Assembly: GCA_040757115.1 (NCBI GenBank)
Contig: JBFLYA010000019.1
Coordinates: 1-30,922, forward strand
DNA: 30,922 nt
Source of the DNA: a bacterium
GTDB lineage: Bacteria; UBA9089; CG2-30-40-21; SBAY01
Direction of reading: 5' to 3'
A program made the position numbers and the translations under genes. Positions 22,662 to 29,482 of this stretch are shown here, one piece after another. The notes below the pieces were generated by a model, which made no database searches, had not been told where the DNA came from, and was given only the letters and a program-made list of their open reading frames with translations. Every line of letters begins with the position of its first letter. The stretch's first letter is position 1.

Positions 22662-23625
22662 GGAATTTTTTGATAGATTGATAAATAAAGTTGTTCAAGG
22701 TGATTGCTTAGAGGTTATGGGAAGGATTCCTGACAAGAGCGTTGATGTTACTTTTGCCGACCCTCCATTCAATCTAAAAAAGAAATATAACAGTTACTAT
22801 GATAAATATGAGGTTGAAGAATACCTCTCCTGGTGTAAAAAGTGGCTCAACGAAATGGTTCGCATTACCAAACCAACGGGTTCTATTTTTGTTCATAATA
22901 TCCCAAAATGGCTAATCTATTTTGGTTCTTATTTGAATGAAATTGCTATATTTCGCCATTGGATCGCCTGGGATGCGATGGGAGCTCCCCTTGGTAAGAC
23001 GCTTTTGCCCAATCACTATGGGATTTTATACTATGTAAAGTCAGACAAATTTAAGTTTTATGATATTAGAATGCTGCATAAACGCTGTAGGAAATGCTAC
23101 TATATCTTACAAGATTACGGTGGTAAAAAAAGCCAGATGCACCAATTTGGACCTCTTGTTTCTGATGTTTGGACAGATATACACAGAATAAGACACAAGA
23201 AAAGGAGGGACGAACATCCGTGTCAATTACCCGTCCATCTGCTTGAAAGATTATTGCTTTTGAGCAGTGACGAAGGAGATATTATTTTAGATCCGTTTGT
23301 AGGAACTGGAACAACCACAATTGCGGCAAAAAGATTAGGAAGAAAATTTATTGGGATTGATATTGACCCAAAGTATGTTGAAATTACAAATAAAAAATTA
23401 GAAGAAACCGAACCAATAGTAATTAATGGATGTTATGTAAGTAATTTTCTTGGCAATGTAATAACTATCAGGAATAAAGATTGGAATAAGATTAAAGATG
23501 CATTTGTTATCCCAACCAATCCGTTAGAATTAGAAAAAAGGAGAATCTGTTTGTTATACAAGAAAGAAAGAGCCATAAGATATAAGGTAGTTGGAGGAAT
23601 ACAGGACGATTTATTTTCAATATGA
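22651..23625 (+). CDS. DNA methyltransferase 2 (beta-class N4/N6) of the same system
   Basis: The 324-residue protein begins QGDCLEVMGRIPDKSVD and carries catalytic motif IV DPPFN (37-41). A target-recognition region of about 100 residues follows, including a cysteine pair in HKRCRKCYY (143-151). Next come EHPCQLPVHLLERLL and SAM-binding motif I DPFVGTGTT (214-222). The order IV then I defines the beta class, opposite to methyltransferase 1. A C-terminal extension of about 70 residues is unassigned. The ATG lies 11 bp inside the nuclease gene. Two methyltransferases for one nuclease is usual for asymmetric targets (one enzyme per strand) or for DpnII-like systems. Confidence 0.9.
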   Translation: MEDKEFFDRLINKVVQGDCLEVMGRIPDKSVDVTFADPPFNLKKKYNSYYDKYEVEEYLSWCKKWLNEMVRITKPTGSIFVHNIPKWLIYFGSYLNEIAIFRHWIAWDAMGAPLGKTLLPNHYGILYYVKSDKFKFYDIRMLHKRCRKCYYILQDYGGKKSQMHQFGPLVSDVWTDIHRIRHKKRRDEHPCQLPVHLLERLLLLSSDEGDIILDPFVGTGTTTIAAKRLGRKFIGIDIDPKYVEITNKKLEETEPIVINGCYVSNFLGNVITIRNKDWNKIKDAFVIPTNPLELEKRRICLLYKKERAIRYKVVGGIQDDLFSI

Positions 23626-23741
23626 AGGAATCCATTAGGTGGAAATTCTGCGAATGTCGAATTGTAAATTAAAAGATTGGAAAGTGTTCAGGTAGTGTAA
23701 GCGAGGAAAAAGGGAAATGGGTAAATGAGGGAGTAATTTGT

Positions 23742-24353
23742 ATGAAAAAATCCACAATCCGTAATCCGCAATCTACAATCCATATTGGAATAATGGGAGG
23801 AACTTTCAACCCGATTCATTATGGCCATTTATTAGCCGCAGAGGAAGCAAGACAAAGATTTAATCTTAAAGAATTTATCTTTGTGCCCTGTGCCAGACCA
23901 CCTCATAAAAATCAAAAGGATATTGCTGGGCCAGAAGATAGATATAAAATGACCTGTCTGGCGATTGAATCGAATAAGTATTTTAAAGCATCTGATATTG
24001 AGCTCAAACGGGGCGGAATATCTTATTCACAGGATACAATCATCGAATTTAAAAAAATCTATGAGCGTGCACAAATCTATTTTGTTACTGGTGCGGATGC
24101 TATTGCAGAAATTGATACCTGGAAAAATGCAAAGGATTTGCCAAAATTATGTCAATTTATCGCTGTTACTCGACCAGGCTATCTTTTTAAAATAAAAGAA
24201 GAATACCTTAAATGGACGCATATTTTGGAAATACCCGGCGTCTCTATTTCTTCGACTGAGATTAGACAAAGAATACACGAGGGAAAATCAATTAAATATT
24301 TAGTCCCGGAAGAGGTAGAAAACTATATCTATGAGCATAAATTATACCAATGA
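23742..24353 (+). CDS. nadD: Nicotinate-nucleotide adenylyltransferase
   Basis: The 203-residue protein has the nucleotidyltransferase signature GGTFNPIHYGHLLAAEEA (HxGH motif HYGH at 26-29), FVPCARPPHK, YFVTGADAIAEIDTW, and ISSTEIRQRI near the end. It adenylates nicotinate mononucleotide in NAD synthesis. GGGAG eight bases upstream supports ATG 23742. The first 13 residues (KSTIRNPQSTI) lie before the family core. They are encoded by short imperfect AATCCNNAATC repeats, so a small repeat seems to have been built into the N-terminus. The core needs the strand IHIGIM, so the internal Met18 is not a suitable start. Confidence 0.93.
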   Translation: MKKSTIRNPQSTIHIGIMGGTFNPIHYGHLLAAEEARQRFNLKEFIFVPCARPPHKNQKDIAGPEDRYKMTCLAIESNKYFKASDIELKRGGISYSQDTIIEFKKIYERAQIYFVTGADAIAEIDTWKNAKDLPKLCQFIAVTRPGYLFKIKEEYLKWTHILEIPGVSISSTEIRQRIHEGKSIKYLVPEEVENYIYEHKLYQ

Positions 24354-24404
24354 TTAACACAGATTTAGCACGGATAAAATGGAGGAAAAAGTAAAAAATA
24401 ATAG

Positions 24405-24538
24405 GTGGTAATTTACCGCAGAGACACAGAGGAACTGAGAAGACATAGTAAGCGTCTCGTCCATAGATTTTCCCTTCTTGAGAGGGGTTAGGGGTGTGTT
24501 TTTCTCTGTGTCTCTGTGTCTGTGCGGTGAATAGTTAC
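24405..24538. mobile_element. Element F: deletion derivative of the GTAACCGTTCA / GxxExxY family
   Basis: The left part has the ACCGCAGAGACACAGAGG block but a degenerate terminus. The right end is CTGTGCGGTGAATAGTTAC (ending 24538). The interior keeps only AAGCGTCTCGTCCATAGATT, which matches the C-terminal codons of the GxxExxY gene in element E. It is joined to AGAGGGGTTAGGGGTGTG, the complement of bases near 1782-1799. It lies directly before the hisG ribosome site and creates a false in-frame start at 24494. Confidence 0.75.
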
Positions 24539-24562
24539 CTTTGTTATTGGAGGTGTAAAAGA

Positions 24563-25432
24563 ATGATATTGAAACTTGGGTTGCCAAAGGGTAGTTTGCA
24601 AGAATCAACAATTGAATTATTTCAAAAGGCAGGATATATGATTGCGGTTGATAAACGCTCATATTTCCCCAGAATTGATGATGAAGAGATAGAGGTGATG
24701 TTAGTTCGGGCACAGGAGATGTCGCGGTATGTAGAAGAAGGGGTATTTGATGTTGGTTTGACTGGATTTGATTGGATTAAAGAAAATAAGTCAGATGTCA
24801 TTGAGGTGGCAAGTTTAGAATATGCCAAACAGGGATTTCGATTTGTAAAATGGGTATTAGCCGTGCCAAATGATTCATCCATTAAAAGCATCAATGACTT
24901 GCAAGGCAAACATATTGCCACAGAGTTAGTAAATGTAACAAAAACATATCTTAAGGAAAGAGGTATCCAGACAAATGTTGAATTTTCATGGGGAGCAACT
25001 GAGGTAAAAGCACCCAGACTTGTGGATGCCATTGTCGAATTAACCGAAACCGGTTCCTCTCTTCGAGCAAATAATCTACGCATTGTCGAAACTATACTTG
25101 AGTCCACAACAAGATTAATTGCCAATAAAGACGCCTGGCAGGATGCTCAAAAACGCAAGAAGATAGAAAATATTGCCCTGTTACTTCAGGGGGCACTTGC
25201 CGCCGCACAAAAAGTAGGACTAAAAATGAATGTCTATAAGGAACACTTACCACAGGTGCTTGCTATCCTACCTGCTTTAAAAACACCAACTATCTCAAAA
25301 TTAAGTGATGAAAATTGGTGTGATGTGGATACTATTGTTGATGAAAAAGTTGCCCGAGAAATAATCCCGGAACTTAAAAGAGCAGGTGCACAAGGAATTG
25401 TCGAATACCCATTGAATAAGGTGATTTATTAA
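24563..25432 (+). CDS. hisG: ATP phosphoribosyltransferase (first step of histidine synthesis), long form
   Basis: From ATG 24563 the protein has 289 residues, the length of the long HisG form with a C-terminal regulatory domain. Landmarks are [47 protein letters not shown] (a variant of the family's substrate loop), [18 protein letters not shown] (the PRPP-binding region), and C-terminal [18 protein letters not shown]. The long form works as a homohexamer without HisZ and is feedback-inhibited by histidine. The true start follows GGAGGTG by about seven bases; a longer open frame from GTG 24494 runs through repeat element F and is rejected. Other his genes are not adjacent. Confidence 0.93.
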   Translation: MILKLGLPKGSLQESTIELFQKAGYMIAVDKRSYFPRIDDEEIEVMLVRAQEMSRYVEEGVFDVGLTGFDWIKENKSDVIEVASLEYAKQGFRFVKWVLAVPNDSSIKSINDLQGKHIATELVNVTKTYLKERGIQTNVEFSWGATEVKAPRLVDAIVELTETGSSLRANNLRIVETILESTTRLIANKDAWQDAQKRKKIENIALLLQGALAAAQKVGLKMNVYKEHLPQVLAILPALKTPTISKLSDENWCDVDTIVDEKVAREIIPELKRAGAQGIVEYPLNKVIY

Positions 25433-25440
25433 AAAAATTG

Positions 25441-25469
25441 TTGACTAATTTTTAATTTAATGGTAAAAT
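25441..25469 (+). promoter_or_regulatory. Orphan extended -10 promoter reading into repeats
   Basis: TTGACT (25441-25446), 17-nt spacer, TAAAAT (25464-25469) with TGG upstream, the same form as the ribD and FkbM promoters. The next gene starts about 745 bp downstream at 26215. The first transcribed bases would be the hairpin at about 25470-25516. Confidence 0.65.
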
Positions 25470-25516
25470 AATTCGTAATTTAGTTACCATTTACTAAAAT
25501 ATGGCTTCACGAAATT

Positions 25517-26000
25517 GTAACTGTTCACCGCAGAGACACAGAGACGCAGAGAAAAAATTAAAATCTATTCACCAGAGACAGAAATTTCCTTTTTTTTGTG
25601 CATTTTGGGTCTTTCGTTGTTTATTAATCTTTTAATACTTACTTTTGACTAACTGTTTTTAAGCCTTTTTAAACACCGAAAAACACGAAAAAAAGTAACC
25701 GTTCAGGCTATATATCAAAAGTGTAAGAAAGGGGATAAGGAGATAAGAGTGATATGGAGATAAGATAATAGAATATAGATTGAAATTTATAGAAATAGGT
25801 AGAAATTGATTGTGGAAAACAACAAATTTCCATAAATTTCTATTAGTTTCTATTAATTTCAATTTTTTTATAATATCTCCCTATCTCCTTAATCTCCACA
25901 TCTCCTTTTGTTACACCACCTGAACGCTTACGGAAAAAAAGATATTTTCCTCTCTGCGAACTCTTGCGTCTCTGCGGTAAAGGATTACCTGAACGGTTAC
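25517..26000. repeat. Composite nested repeat island D
   Basis: GTAACTGTTCA at 25517 begins an inverted, truncated right end of the GxxExxY element, including AAAATTAAAATCTATT, the complement of the gene's last codons. A second unit runs from GTAACCGTTCA (25695-25705) to TGAACGCTTAC (25921-25931). Inside it, GGGGATAAGGAGATAAG (from 25731) pairs with CTATCTCCTTAATCTCC (about 25881-25897). Inside that, GAAATTTATAGAAATAGG pairs with CCATAAATTTCTATTAG. A third terminus, TGAACGGTTAC, ends at 26000. GAAAAAAA occurs at 25687-25694 and 25933-25940, but it is low-complexity and one base off the right end. Together with 26074-26196 it explains the 782-bp gap 25433-26214, which holds no gene. Confidence 0.7.
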
Positions 26001-26073
26001 ATAAAGAGATTAACCTCGTAGAGATGTTCTGTTGGTAGAGAGAGGTTTTACGAAATTCAAAATATGATTGTCA

Positions 26074-26196
26074 GGCAAAAACTTCAGAGGGGAAGAAAAA
26101 CCACAAAGGCACAAAGTTTTTACAATACATTGATGATGTTGGAATTAATTTCAATCTTTTTTTCGTGTCTTTGTGGTGAGAATTTGAGTTTTTGCC
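26074..26196. repeat. Inverted-repeat element before the Rpn gene
   Basis: GGCAAAAACT (26074-26083) and AGTTTTTGCC (26187-26196) are perfect inverted ends. Just inside, ACCACAAAGGCACAAAG pairs with CGTGTCTTTGTGGT. No target duplication is visible. It ends three bases before the AAAGGAG ribosome site of the next gene. Confidence 0.7.
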
Positions 26197-26214
26197 ACCT
26201 AAAGGAGTATTTGG

Positions 26215-27153
26215 ATGCGTTTTTTAGATGTTAAAACAGATTATGCCTTCAAAAAGGTTTTTGGCTCTCAAGGGAGTAAGGATATCCTTATTAGCTTTCT
26301 TAACTCGGTGATTGATTTTAAAGAGACTGAAAAAATCGTTGATTTAGTAATCGTTGACCCCTACCAAATACCATTAATCAAGGGGATGAAGGATACCTAT
26401 GTCGATGTTAAAGCCAAACTCTCAAACCAGAAGAATGTCATTATCGAGATGCAGGTTTTGAATGTAGAAGGGTTTGAGAAAAGGATTTTATATAATGCGG
26501 CTAAGACATATTCAGCTCAGCTAAAAGAGACAGAATCATTTACCAGCCTTGAACCTATTATTGCTCTAACCATTACGGACTTTATCATGTTCGAGGATGT
26601 AGATAAGGTTATCACCTATTTCAATCTCATTGAAAAGGAGACTTTAATCAAATACCATGATGAAATCGAACTTGTTTTTATCGAATTGCCCAAATTCAAG
26701 AAGAATGAGGATGAGCTGGATTCAATCAAAGACAAATGGATATATTTTATAAAGAATGCAGGCAGACTTGAATATACTCCAGAGAGCTTAGTTAAAGAGA
26801 TAGAAATAAAGGAGGCATTTGAAATAGCCAATACAGCGGGGATGAGTGAAAAGGAGTTAGAAATTCAATATAAGCGGCACGATTTTATCCGAATGCAAAG
26901 AGGTGCGATAGAGTTTGCCTTAAAACAAGGGTTAAAACAAGGAATAGAAAAAGGAATACAAAAAGGGTTAAAACAAGGAATACAAAAAGGATTAAAACAA
27001 GGAATACAACAAGGCAAAATAGAAGTAGCGAAAACTCTTTTGAAATCAGGCGAGAAAGTTGAAAAAATATCACAGGTAACGGGATTAACAATAGAGGAAA
27101 TTAGTAACTGTTCACCGCAGAGGCGCAGAGGAAGAGAGAAAACATGGAAATAA
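26215..27153 (+). CDS. Rpn-family PD-(D/E)XK nuclease (recombination-promoting nuclease/putative transposase)
   Basis: The 312-residue protein begins RFLDVKTDYAFKKVFG, the hallmark of the Rpn/PDDEXK_2 family. The nuclease core follows: DTYVDVKAKL (Asp) and NVIIEMQVLN (E-x-Q in place of E-x-K, which is common in this family), then KRILYNAAKTYSAQL. Residues about 238-272 are a tandem array of LKQGIQKG-type units, which Rpn proteins often carry near the C-terminus. Family members promote RecA-independent recombination in Escherichia coli and have been linked to phage defence. The start has AAAGGAG eight bases upstream. The last 15 residues (from NCSPQRRRGRE) are encoded by the left end of element G, so the original tail was lost when that element arrived. 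Confidence 0.9.
   Translation: MRFLDVKTDYAFKKVFGSQGSKDILISFLNSVIDFKETEKIVDLVIVDPYQIPLIKGMKDTYVDVKAKLSNQKNVIIEMQVLNVEGFEKRILYNAAKTYSAQLKETESFTSLEPIIALTITDFIMFEDVDKVITYFNLIEKETLIKYHDEIELVFIELPKFKKNEDELDSIKDKWIYFIKNAGRLEYTPESLVKEIEIKEAFEIANTAGMSEKELEIQYKRHDFIRMQRGAIEFALKQGLKQGIEKGIQKGLKQGIQKGLKQGIQQGKIEVAKTLLKSGEKVEKISQVTGLTIEEISNCSPQRRRGREKTWK
26921..27015 (+). repeat. 24-bp in-frame tandem repeat in the Rpn gene
   Basis: About four imperfect copies of a 24-bp unit with words TTAAAACAAGGAATACAAAA encode LKQGIQKG repeats. Copies differ by only a few bases, so the number of units could change by slippage or recombination without breaking the frame. Confidence 0.85.
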
Positions 27154-27366
27154 ATCAGATAACAGAAAAAATTATTGGGGCAGCAATTGAAATACATAAG
27201 ACATTAGATTCATGTCTATTAGAATCTGCATAGGAAGAATGAGGAATAAAAGGATAGGTTTATTGATCAATTTTAATGTTTCTGTTCTAAGAGATGGAAT
27301 TAAGCGTATAGCCAATAGATTTTAATTTTTTCTCTGTGTCTCCGCGTCTCTGCGGTGAATAGTTAC
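27104..27366. mobile_element. Element G: GxxExxY-carrying member of the GTAACCGTTCA family
   Basis: The ends are GTAACTGTTCA (27104-27114) and TGAATAGTTAC (27356-27366), inverted with one mismatch, followed inwards by ACCGCAGAGGCGCAGAGG and GTCTCCGCGTCTCTGCGG. The left end overlaps the final codons of the Rpn gene. No flanking 8-bp duplication is seen. With the hairpins at 27452-27495 and 27519-27546 it explains the 429-bp gap 27154-27582. Confidence 0.82.
27144..27325 (+). pseudogene. GxxExxY-family gene remnant (PD-(D/E)XK-like), copy 2
   Basis: ATG 27144 opens a frame reading MEINQITEKIIGAAIEIHKT followed by LDSCLLESA. It stops at TAG 27231, where the family has the Tyr of the GxxExxY signature (ESAYEECL). 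In a second frame 27257-27325 encodes GLLINFNVSVLRDGIKRIAN with RF and TAA, the intact C-terminus. About 75 central residues are deleted. The N-terminus preserves G12 and E16 better than copy 1 does. GxxExxY proteins are small and assigned to a PD-(D/E)XK nuclease family (PF13366); their biological role is not established. Confidence 0.88.
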
Positions 27367-27451
27367 GTTTTTTAAAATTAAGGAGTTATGTAACAGGAGG
27401 GCAATAAGAAAAGAAGTGTGTTTGTAAGTTTATTTAAATCAATGAGTTATG

Positions 27452-27495
27452 AATTTCGTGAAAGGCTATTTACTAAAATAGGGCTTCACGAAATT
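27452..27495. repeat. Long perfect-arm hairpin, also present in altered form near 25470-25516
   Basis: AATTTCGTGAA (27452-27462) pairs with TTCACGAAATT (27485-27495), and inside CTATTT pairs with AAATAG around a four-base loop. The right half, TTTACTAAAATA then GGCTTCACGAAATT, recurs almost unchanged at 25490-25516, next to a GTAACTGTTCA terminus. Confidence 0.8.
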
Positions 27496-27518
27496 ATAAA
27501 CTAAGTAATCGGTTAAAT

Positions 27519-27546
27519 GGTGATTGGTAACTAATTACCATTCACC
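27519..27546. repeat. Short hairpin before the HTH-like gene
   Basis: GGTGATTGGTAA (27519-27530) and TTACCATTCACC (27535-27546) pair with one mismatch around CTAA, followed by CAGTTACC words. There is no T tract. It may be another repeat remnant. Confidence 0.55.
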
Positions 27547-27582
27547 AGTTACCAGTTACCAAATTTAAGGAGGTAGAATGAA

Positions 27583-28014
27583 ATGAAGAAAATTTTTTCA
27601 ATTGAGCCAGTGGAAGGTAAAAAAAATACGGTCGAGATAACCTTCTTGAAAGATTTCACGCTAAAAGTGGATAAAAAAGATACCTTATTTGTCAAATTTC
27701 TGATGATGATGCTCCATTATAGCGGTGGGGCAGCATCTTATTTTGCGCCACTGTTAGGTTTTACTGAATCTGCATTTCGAGACATAAAAAAGAAATTTGA
27801 AACAGAGGATGTAAACTCTATCTTCTATCCCGAAATAGAAAAAGGGAAAGTTAAGGAGTTACCTGAACCAGAGATAGGCAAAATTATTGCTTTAATTGTT
27901 CAGAATCCCAGAGATACAAATAAAAAAATAGCAGATAAGTTTAATGCAGTTTCCTCAAAAACTAAGATAAGTTTAAAAGATGTAGAAAAGATTCGGGAAA
28001 AGTTTGAATTATAA
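27583..28014 (+). CDS. Hypothetical protein with helix-turn-helix-like segments
   Basis: I do not recognise this 143-residue protein as a named family. Residues 1-45 look like strands with a FTLKVDKKD turn. About 52-75 (ASYFAPLLGFTESAFRDIKK) look like a helix-turn-helix of the kind found at the N-terminus of transposases and Homeodomain-like proteins. A second possible one spans about 98-140 (IALIVQNPRDTNKKIADKFN onward). It has AAGGAGG ten bases upstream of ATG 27583. It is followed with essentially no gap by two receiver-domain genes and a CheC-like gene, so it may be part of that signalling operon. A remnant of a transposase N-terminus is the main alternative. Confidence 0.6.
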   Translation: MKKIFSIEPVEGKKNTVEITFLKDFTLKVDKKDTLFVKFLMMMLHYSGGAASYFAPLLGFTESAFRDIKKKFETEDVNSIFYPEIEKGKVKELPEPEIGKIIALIVQNPRDTNKKIADKFNAVSSKTKISLKDVEKIREKFEL

Positions 28015-28021
28015 AAACATT

Positions 28022-28405
28022 ATGAAGTCAAAACGACCCAGAATACTTCTTGTTGATGATTCAAAATTTATGAGGATAATCCTCCGTAAGTTATTAACAC
28101 ACGAAGGATATGAAATAGTAGGAGAGGCTTATGATGGAGCATTTGCTATCCAGAAATATCGTGAGTTAAAACCTGATGTGGTATTAATGGATATAATTTT
28201 GCCAGACCCCACAATGAATGGCATTGAAACGATTAAATGGATAATCAAGATTGACCCATCTGCCTTAATAATTATAGTCAGTGCGATGGAGAATCAGATG
28301 TTGATTAACGAGGCATTGGCGGCTGGAGCAAAAAATTTCTGTATTAAACCCTTTGAACATAATAATCTTATAAAAATAATAAGTGATGTCATTAAAGAAA
28401 GATGA
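28022..28405 (+). CDS. CheY-like single-domain response regulator
   Basis: From ATG 28022 the protein has 127 residues and a complete receiver domain. It has the acidic pair Asp12-Asp13 in ILLVDDSKFMR, phospho-acceptor Asp57 in VVLMDIILPD, Ser87 in IIIVSAME, and Lys109 in CIKPFEHNN. There is no output domain, so it signals by protein contact, as CheY does. A TTG at 28004 would extend the frame by six residues but overlaps the previous gene and adds nothing conserved. The stop overlaps the start of the next receiver gene (ATGATG). The order receiver, degenerate receiver, CheC-like phosphatase suggests one regulatory unit; no histidine kinase is visible in the window. Confidence 0.9.
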   Translation: MKSKRPRILLVDDSKFMRIILRKLLTHEGYEIVGEAYDGAFAIQKYRELKPDVVLMDIILPDPTMNGIETIKWIIKIDPSALIIIVSAMENQMLINEALAAGAKNFCIKPFEHNNLIKIISDVIKER

Positions 28406-28758
28406 TGGAAAAGGTTCTTATTATTGATGATTCAGCATGGCGTCGAGGACAAATCCGTGATTTGTTCCTTAATAATAAATTAGCCGAGTGTTGGGAAAGT
28501 AGAGAAGGAATTGAGGCTGTAGAAAAATATCGGATGCTCAAACCATATTTAGTTATTGTTAGAATTTTGGATATGCTCGGGGTGGAAATAGTAAAAAGGA
28601 TTAGAGCAATAAATCCAGATGCGAGAATTTTAATTTTAAGTGATAGTGGAAATGAATCGTATGTAGGTGAAGCAATGCGAGCCGGCGCTTTAGAATATCT
28701 TATAGAACCTGTTACTCCTGAAAATCTCTTAGCCTCAGCAATCAAAATGATTAAATAA
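28402..28758 (+). CDS. Degenerate receiver-domain protein (pseudo-receiver)
   Basis: This 118-residue protein has the length and secondary structure of a CheY domain: VLIIDDSAWRR with Asp9-Asp10, LVIVRILDMLGVEIVKRI, and ILILSDSGN with Ser80. Aligned to its neighbour, the phospho-acceptor Asp57 is replaced by Arg54 (VIVRIL against VLMDII), and the conserved Lys before Pro is Glu102 (IEPVTPEN). It should therefore not be phosphorylated in the normal way and may act as a constitutive, phosphorylation-independent or decoy receiver. It overlaps the previous gene by 4 nt. The reading frame is intact and the fold residues are kept, which argues against simple decay. Confidence 0.88.
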   Translation: MMEKVLIIDDSAWRRGQIRDLFLNNKLAECWESREGIEAVEKYRMLKPYLVIVRILDMLGVEIVKRIRAINPDARILILSDSGNESYVGEAMRAGALEYLIEPVTPENLLASAIKMIK

Positions 28759-28824
28759 AAGGAAACAAGTTACTACCAGTCAACTTATTTCCGGTCAACT
28801 TTCCTAAAAAGGCTAATTAGAACA

Positions 28825-29478
28825 ATGCAATTAACAAATTTTCAATTAGATGCATTACGGGAAATTGGAAATATTGGGAATGGGCATGTCAGCACTTGTT
28901 TATCTCAACTCGCAAATGAGAAAATTATCCCCATTATTCCCGAAATAAAATTAGTTCCAGCAAACAAATTTAATGAATTGATTGAAGATTCAGAAGGTTT
29001 AACTATTGGAATAAGTAGCGGGTTACTCGGAGAGGTAATGGGAAAAGTGGTGATGATTTTCCCTTACGAAAATGGACTTTCTATGTTAAATGAAACGATA
29101 AAAGAGCGAGACCCTTCTCTTACGACTATCTCGGAATCTGATGAATCCTATCTTAAAAAAATCGGTCAACTGATTATTTCTACTTATACCCATGCTTTAT
29201 CTAACTTTTTAGATATTTTACTTGTTTCTTATACCGCAAATATTGTTATTTATAAAGGAGAAGATTTTCTAAACTGGTTAACTCAAGAATTAGAAATTTC
29301 CCTAAAACAACAAACCCCTTTGCCATATTCTGAAATAGATTCTGTTTTGTGTTATCAATCTACCTTTAATAAATCCCCATTTTTAAGATTTTGGGGAAGT
29401 TTTTTCTTACTCTTTGATGGACAGACGATGAAAGTAATCGTGAAGGCAATTGATAAATTAATTTTGAAAATAAAATAG
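28825..29478 (+). CDS. CheC-like phosphatase (CheC/CheX/FliY family)
   Basis: The 217-residue protein starts DALREIGNIGNGHVSTCLSQ, the CheC signature with the E-x2-N active site (Glu13, Asn16) and downstream prolines in IPIIPEI. The symmetrical second site in the C-terminal half is LKKIGQLIISTYTHALSNFL. Here the Glu and Asn are replaced by Lys and Gln, so only the first site is likely active. CheC dephosphorylates CheY-P in chemotaxis; the adjacent CheY-like protein is the natural substrate by position. It sits 66 bp after the degenerate receiver and four bases before the SAM hydrolase-type gene. A role outside chemotaxis is possible because no che or flagellar genes are seen. Confidence 0.88.
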   Translation: MQLTNFQLDALREIGNIGNGHVSTCLSQLANEKIIPIIPEIKLVPANKFNELIEDSEGLTIGISSGLLGEVMGKVVMIFPYENGLSMLNETIKERDPSLTTISESDESYLKKIGQLIISTYTHALSNFLDILLVSYTANIVIYKGEDFLNWLTQELEISLKQQTPLPYSEIDSVLCYQSTFNKSPFLRFWGSFFLLFDGQTMKVIVKAIDKLILKIK

Positions 29479-29482
29479 TAAA

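Noticed and set aside
24494-24562. Upstream GTG start of hisG
   Set aside because: The added 23 codons are repeat element F; GGAGGTG is placed for ATG 24563.
26865-27197. 110-codon open frame opposite the Rpn gene and element G
   Set aside because: It is antisense to a well-supported gene and a repeat, and its sequence is explained by them.
27104-27366. 8-bp target duplication around element G
   Set aside because: The immediate flanks (GGAAATTA and GTTTTTTA) do not match, so no duplication is claimed for this copy. The same holds for element H.
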